Of a stretch of DNA of 64,000 nt, positions 58,531-64,000 are shown piece after piece. Each line of letters begins with the position of its first letter. Positions within the stretch are counted from its first letter, which is position 1. The notes under the pieces were generated by a model. That model worked only from the letters and a program-made list of their open reading frames with translations, searched no databases and had not been told where the DNA came from. A program made the translations under genes and the position numbers. Origin of the DNA: Sodiomyces alkalinus F11 (lineage: Eukaryota; Ascomycota; Sordariomycetes; Glomerellales; Plectosphaerellaceae); NCBI RefSeq assembly GCF_003711515.1, contig NW_021167092.1, forward strand, positions 859,073-923,072. Reading direction: 5' to 3'.

Positions 58531-61500
58531 CTATTTACCCTCGGCCCTAAGACTATACGCTAGCCTCCTAGCGAGTAGAGGCTTTAAAAATAAAGGAAAT
58601 TAGGGAAAATAATAATAAGCAATAAAATACAGCTCGCCAGTATAATCCTTATACTTACTAGGGTTAAAATGTAGGCGTTATAGAATCTACACCTCGATAG
58701 TACTAGACTCCCTTACCTTTTTTAACTCTTCTTCTAGCTTCTTATAATACTCCCCTAATAACTCTCTTAGTCTCTTACAGCGGCGTAAAATATCGTTAAT
58801 AGTATAATTAGGGGAACTAATATTACCCTCGGCCCTAGTATCTTCCTTAGGGTCCTCGCTAGGTAAACGGGGTGCTTCGGTAACTTCTTCGGTAATAGGC
58901 GCTCCTCGGGTAGAGTATATAATCTTAAGCTCTTCGCTATAATCCCGTTTAAGTATAGTCTAGTCCTTAGGCTCCTAGTGCCTATTATCGTTTTTAATAA
59001 ACTTCTTTAGACGGTTAGCGGTAAAAGTAATCCCTTTTAGTTCTTCCCTAATAAGAGTCTTAAGGATAAAGGACTTATGATCGTGATTAGCCTTCCGAAT
59101 ACGATATAGGCTATTTTAGCGGTAATCGAGCTTAGCCTTACGGCTTATATCAATAGCTTTCTTAGTATCGTGAACTAGTATAAAATCCTTAACTTATAGC
59201 CTTTACTTAGTGAGTACCCGGGCACGGCTACCGTTAATATAGGCTATCTATCGCCCTCGTTATTTAGTGATTATAGTAATAGTAGCTTATCGGTTAGTAT
59301 TAAGCGAGGTAAAAGCCCTTAACCGAAGTATTATCTTATCCTTAGGGGGTTTAACGCGGCCTTAGTTTAGTACTCTTTAGGTTAGGCAGGTCGTCTCGAT
59401 TAGGGTAATAGCCTTATAGCCGTGTAGAAGGAAGAAAGGGGTACGGCTAGTAAAAGCTCTTACCGTTATACGCTTAGCGAAGAGGACTATTAGGAGGATC
59501 TCGTAACGGGCTTTAAGGTAAAGCTTCGACTACATAGATACAGCGTAGGTAATAGTCTTATACCTAACCTTGTTAAGGCTATTAGCGCGGGGGTAATAGG
59601 CCGAGGCGAGCTTTCGAGTAGTCCTATAGCGACGGTCTAGCTCGATTATATAACCCTTATTCTCTAGACCTCTATCTCTAAGGAGGATTATATAAAGCCT
59701 ATACCTATAAACTATATCTTCCTATAGAAATAAGGTAATAGCCTTAAACGTGTTCTTCTTTAGTAGTTAGGCCTTAACCTGACGTATAAATATATAGCGG
59801 GCCTCTATAAGATACTACCCTTAAAGATATTAAACGTCTAGGCTAACCTAGGTAAAAGGGAGGGCGGTTTCGGGCAGGCTTATTACGATTAGGGGGTCCT
59901 CCTAGGAACGGCTACGGCGGGCCTAATACTTAGAATAGGACTCGATAAACCTCTAAACGCTCTTATAGATACTAACCTAGAAGTAATTAACGGCGAGGCG
60001 ATAATAAATACCCTGCCTTCCTCGGTATCCGAATTTATCGTAGGCTTTCCTGATTAGGTTAACCTAGGTATCCTTATCGTTAATCTAGCGTTTAGGGGTC
60101 GAATCGGCTTTAGTTACTCGGGTCTATAGTAGTCTATCCTTAAGGAACACGCGGGTAGCTCTATCTTTAACTCTACGGGCTTCCTTAGGATCTATTCCTT
60201 TAGGTACGCGAAAGGTTATTAAAAAGGTGGCTACTTATCGGGAAAACTAACTTTAGGTAAGGTCCTTATCGAGGATATTATTAGCTAAGGTAGGGTCGTC
60301 GAACTACTTCTCGGCTTCCGTGAGGAAGATTCTATTATCTATGAAGTTATCTAGGTCTCCTTCGGTATCGTTATTAGTCTAATTAAAGGGTATTCCGGGT
60401 ATCCACGAGAGTTTATCGGCTATAGTATTCTTAAATCCTTTAATATACTTAATATCGAAGTTAAAGAGCCGGATCTAGGCGAGCTATCGGGTGATTAAGG
60501 TACTAGGAAGGTTAGTAGTAAATCCTTTTAACTAGGATAAAAGGGCTTAGGCATCGGTCTTAAGAATAAAGTAAACCCTATAAAGGTAGTTATGTAGGCG
60601 CTAAAGGGTCTTTAGGACTCCCCTTAGCTTTAGCTTATTAGTATTATAGACCCTCTTTATAGGAGACTAACGGCCGCTTTTACCTTATGCTATAGCTCTT
60701 TTATCCTTAACGTACTATCCGAGGATTCTACCGTATTTATCCGTGCTAGCGTTAACGATAATATAGATAACTCCCACGCCTTTGCCGTACTAGATAGTAA
60801 TTAGGGTAGGGGTAGTAGTAAGGGCTTTCTTAAGGGCGTTTATAGCGTGTTATTAAGGCTCCTCCCACTTAAAGGTAATATTCTTCCATAGCAGATCGGT
60901 TAGGGGTTTAGCGATAATAGCGAACTTATAAATCCAGACTTAGTAAAAGGTAGCGAGACTAAGGAATAAACGAATATTAGAGACTATACTACACCTTTCC
61001 TACTCTCGGACCTTCGTACTCTTAGCCTGCTTAGGGGAACAACTATCAGTACCATAGATATAGCCCACGATAGTGGCTACTTTCTATTATCACTAGCTTT
61101 TAATACCTACGATGGTGCCTTTAGCTAGCTCCACGTTAAGAAGCACTTTATCGATATTAGTGATATACTCGGCTATAAAACGGCGAATTCCTAGTCTGAT
61201 TAGGGTATCCTTATAGGTGGTTATTAGTCCTTTCACTATAATATCGTTAATAAAGGGTCTATAGTACTAGGGAATAAGGTCGTAAAGGATACGGGTTATA
61301 ATACATATAAACTAGGCCACTAAGTTAATAGCCCCCTAGGGAAGGGTATATATCCTAAAGAGTCTAATAATCATCGTAAAGGTAGTTAGATCTTAAGACT
61401 CCTTATTAAGGGTGACCTAATTATAGCCGGACAAGAGGTCTAAGAGTAATATAAGCTTATTTCTAGCGAAATCCTCGGAGAACTTATCGGCCTTAAGGGG

Positions 61501-63990
61501 TATAAAAGTATCTTAAAGGGTTACTACGTTAATCTTAGTAGCCGAGTTAATAAGCCGTATATTACCGTCCTTTTTCTTAACTAGGAATTAGGGGTTATAA
61601 TAGGCTACGTGGCTCTCCTCGATTATACCTTTCTTAAGGCGGTTCTTTATTATCTACACGACTATAGACTCTAGAGCCTTAGGGATAGGGATCCCCTTCG
61701 CCTACTATACCTTATAAGGAACCGCTCGAATCTTTTATAAAGGGGCTACCCGTTTATCAAGGCGGCTATACTTAGTCTAATCCTATATAATAGCTACCTC
61801 TCGGTTTAGGAGGACCTTCGTTAGGAGCTCCTTTTCATTAGGGGTTAAGTGGTTAACGGTCTTTAGGATAGCGTTAAGGCTTTCGGGTATAAGGCGCGAA
61901 TAGGGTATAATTTTAGAAAACTTCGGTATAATTAGGCTAATAAACCGCTCGTCTTCTAGCTCCTAGTCTTCCTCTTTAATTTCTACGAGGATATTCTTCT
62001 TCTAGTAGGGGTCTTTATTAGGGATACTTCTATCGGACGGGACGTTATTAAGAGGGTAAACCTTAAAAGCCTTAGGCTTCTATATAGTAAAGACGCCTTT
62101 AGAATTAGTGGGATAGTACGCTTCTTTAATAAGATCCTAGGACTTCCTCTTCTTTAGCTACTATAGCCTCTTCGTCGTAACCGCGGCTATACTAATAATA
62201 CTATCCTCCTCTTTCTTTAGAGCCTCGAGCGCTCTTATCTAGGAATTATCCCATATTATCCGGTTCTTCTAAAAATATAAGACTAAAAGGCCGTTAGGGT
62301 GATTAGGCTAATAGTAGTATAAAAAAGTCGAAAAAGATAAGTAGTTAGTGTGAATTAGTTATTATTATATAGTCGTAGTTATTATATAGGGAGCCTCCTC
62401 GATATACCTCTTATATTCTTAGCCCTAATTTCGTGGTATCGCCTTTAAGGCTATATAGATTTTTGTCGTTCAGGGCTTTACCTCCTCCGTAAACAGGAAG
62501 GCTATTAAAGCAGTAGCGTCCTTATTATCTAAATAAAAGAAAAAATCGTCGTCGCTCTTCTTCTTCTCCTCCTTCTCCTCCCTTTTTATCTCCTCCGCCT
62601 TTTTCGCCCCTTAGTCGGGTAAACCGCTAGTCTTATCGTTACTCGATATTAAGGCAGCGGCCCCGGACTAACTATAAGGGACGCCGTCCTCCCCCTATTA
62701 TCCGATACTTAGATCGATTAAATCCTCCTCCTCCCGACGCTTCTCCTCCTCTTTAAACTTAGGCTAGCTCTATCTATAAGGGCGGTCGTTAACTTATTCC
62801 CTACTAGCAATAAGGACGATAATACGGGTATCCCTATAAGTAAAGTCTATATCGATCTATCCGTCCTTATAAGTAAAAAAGGCGCCACTATCGAGTATGA
62901 ATAGCATGCTAAGGAGTATTCCGGGTCTTATCCCCTTGATCACTATAAAATAAACCTTCTCGTGTTAATCCCCGACCTAAAGGTGCTCCTCTAGATATCC
63001 TACGTAATTTACCCTATCCATGTCGTTAATTCCCTTAATCGCGATATTGCTTTTCCCGATACGGCTCCGTAATCCTAGCTTTTCCACGAGGTCTAGCCGA
63101 ATAGTACTAAAGACGGCTCCTGTACCGATAATTACGTAAAAATAATCCTTTATAGGGTAGGCCTTAGCTATTTGCTTAGTTAGGCTAAGCCGTATCGTTA
63201 TATACTTAGCGTAAATAATAGGAGGCTTTAGTTTATTAATCGTCGGGGCGGGCGTGATAGATAGGGCACTATTAGGTATAGGGGCTATAGTCGTGGTATT
63301 CGTAAACTATATAGGGCGTTCGGGTCCAAGGGGTAAGGAGTCTATACAAAAGGCCTCCTTAGGGGTTAAGCGGATAACCTTACGAGGCTTTACTTAACTA
63401 CCGATCGACTTTAGCATCTTCTTATAGTCCGCGATAATAGCTCTATTAGTGGAGAGGAGGTAGACTATAGGAACCTTAACCTCTATTTCTAAAAGGTGCT
63501 GTAGGGTCTTCTCGCGGACCTTCTATATAACGGCCTCCTAGTTAAATAAGTTAGGGGTATCTTTTTAAGCCGAGGCTTATAAGATAGGCCGAGAGGTAGT
63601 CGAGGTAGTAGTGGGTCTAGATGTAGGGGCTATTAAATTAGGGGTTAGACAGTTATCTATATCGGTGTCGTTAACTATTTCTATAACCCTCTAAGAGTTC
63701 TCCGGAGTCGATAGGGTCTATTAAATAGCCTAATTAGGGGAACTAGCTACTTTTAGCGTGGGTTTACTAATTCTTCCGCTCCTAGTGGTGCGAACAAGGT
63801 CCTAGGGGTCGGTTAAAGTGTATCGAGATATAGACATAGCATATACTCTAGTAGTAATAAAGTTAATAGATCCTATAACCTTAGTAACCCTTAAGGCTTA
63901 AGTGGCTTAGGTGGCCTAACCACTCTAACCGGTCTACTACTTCTATGCCTACTTAACTATATACTTAATTATAAGCCTATTAGTCTTATT
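58531..63990 (-). pseudogene. Element E pol, decayed
   Basis: From right to left: a Glu/Lys-rich region; retropepsin-like GTGAVFSTIRLDLVEKLGL near 63110-63150; reverse transcriptase with LLLDLLSGYNQV near 61440 and catalytic FINDIIVKG near 61245 (FIDD expected); RNase H about 60400-60800 (IIVNASTDKYGRILGQ); a zinc-binding region near 60000; integrase core with SLDVQYL near 59830, LLRDRGLENKG near 59665 and YYPRANSLNK near 59585. The motifs YLIEARY and ANSLNKVRYKTI are typical of a Gypsy lineage distinct from A, B and C, and no chromodomain is seen. The end is about 58531. Stops are RIP-type. Confidence 0.75.
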
Positions 63991-64000
63991 AGTCTTATAG

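Larger units (their letters stand above)
56049..64000 (-). mobile_element. Ty3/Gypsy element E, partial
   Basis: Pol on the minus strand runs off the right edge, so gag and the 5' LTR are outside. The plus-strand frame at 56049-57248 lies downstream of pol, as in A, B and C. LTR limits unknown. Confidence 0.5.

Noticed and set aside
57259..58819. Telomere-type TTAGGG repeats
   Set aside because: The motif is TTAGGGGAA, scattered and not in tandem.

Overview
The window looks like a transposon graveyard from a filamentous ascomycete (Pezizomycotina). The base pattern is that of repeat-induced point mutation (RIP): CpA and TpG are scarce, TpA is everywhere, CpG survives, and recognisable proteins are full of TAG, TAA and a few TGA codons where CAG, CAA, TGG and CGA are expected. 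No intact host gene was found. Almost every open stretch is the shadow of a decayed element. I cannot name the species.

Layout. (1) 1-3824 and 13122-14801 are two pieces of one minus-strand Ty3/Gypsy element (B1), split by a complete Ty3/Gypsy element, A1 (3830-13116). A1 has equal 352-bp LTRs and a perfect CCGAA target duplication. (2) 14802-22755 is a third Gypsy family, C, inserted in B1 pol and cut short in its 3' LTR by a plus-strand B element, B2 (22756-~25770). (3) B2 ends abruptly against a minus-strand A element, A3 (~25780-31855). (4) 31856-38904 holds a tRNA-like sequence with three hairpins, a minus-strand Ty1/Copia relic (D1), unassigned DNA and a Tad1-like LINE 3' end that stops at an assembly gap (38905-38919). 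(5) 38920-51391 is unassigned degraded DNA interrupted by a full-length minus-strand A element, A2 (41606-50502). (6) 51392-53000 is the 3' end of a second Copia element, D2, whose LTR is almost free of RIP. (7) 53290-55330 is a Ulp1-type (C48) protease pseudogene. (8) 56049-64000 is a fourth Gypsy family, E, whose pol runs off the right edge.

The most interesting pattern is shared by all four Gypsy families. Downstream of pol there is an extra reading frame of about 380-500 codons on the opposite strand, convergent with pol. In A and C it starts a few hundred bases inside the 3' LTR. The four predicted proteins are not obviously alike in sequence, but those of A and C share a layout (Ser/Thr/Pro-rich or basic N-terminus, then a coiled-coil-like C-terminal part).

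Family A also has: one continuous gag-pro-pol frame, a tandem peptide repeat between RNase H and integrase, a C-terminal extension that repeats a peptide from between protease and reverse transcriptase, an LTR palindrome kept in every copy, and a 9-nt complementarity between LTR and primer-binding region that suggests self-priming as in Tf1/sushi elements. All coordinates of decayed reading frames are approximate unless tied to LTR ends.
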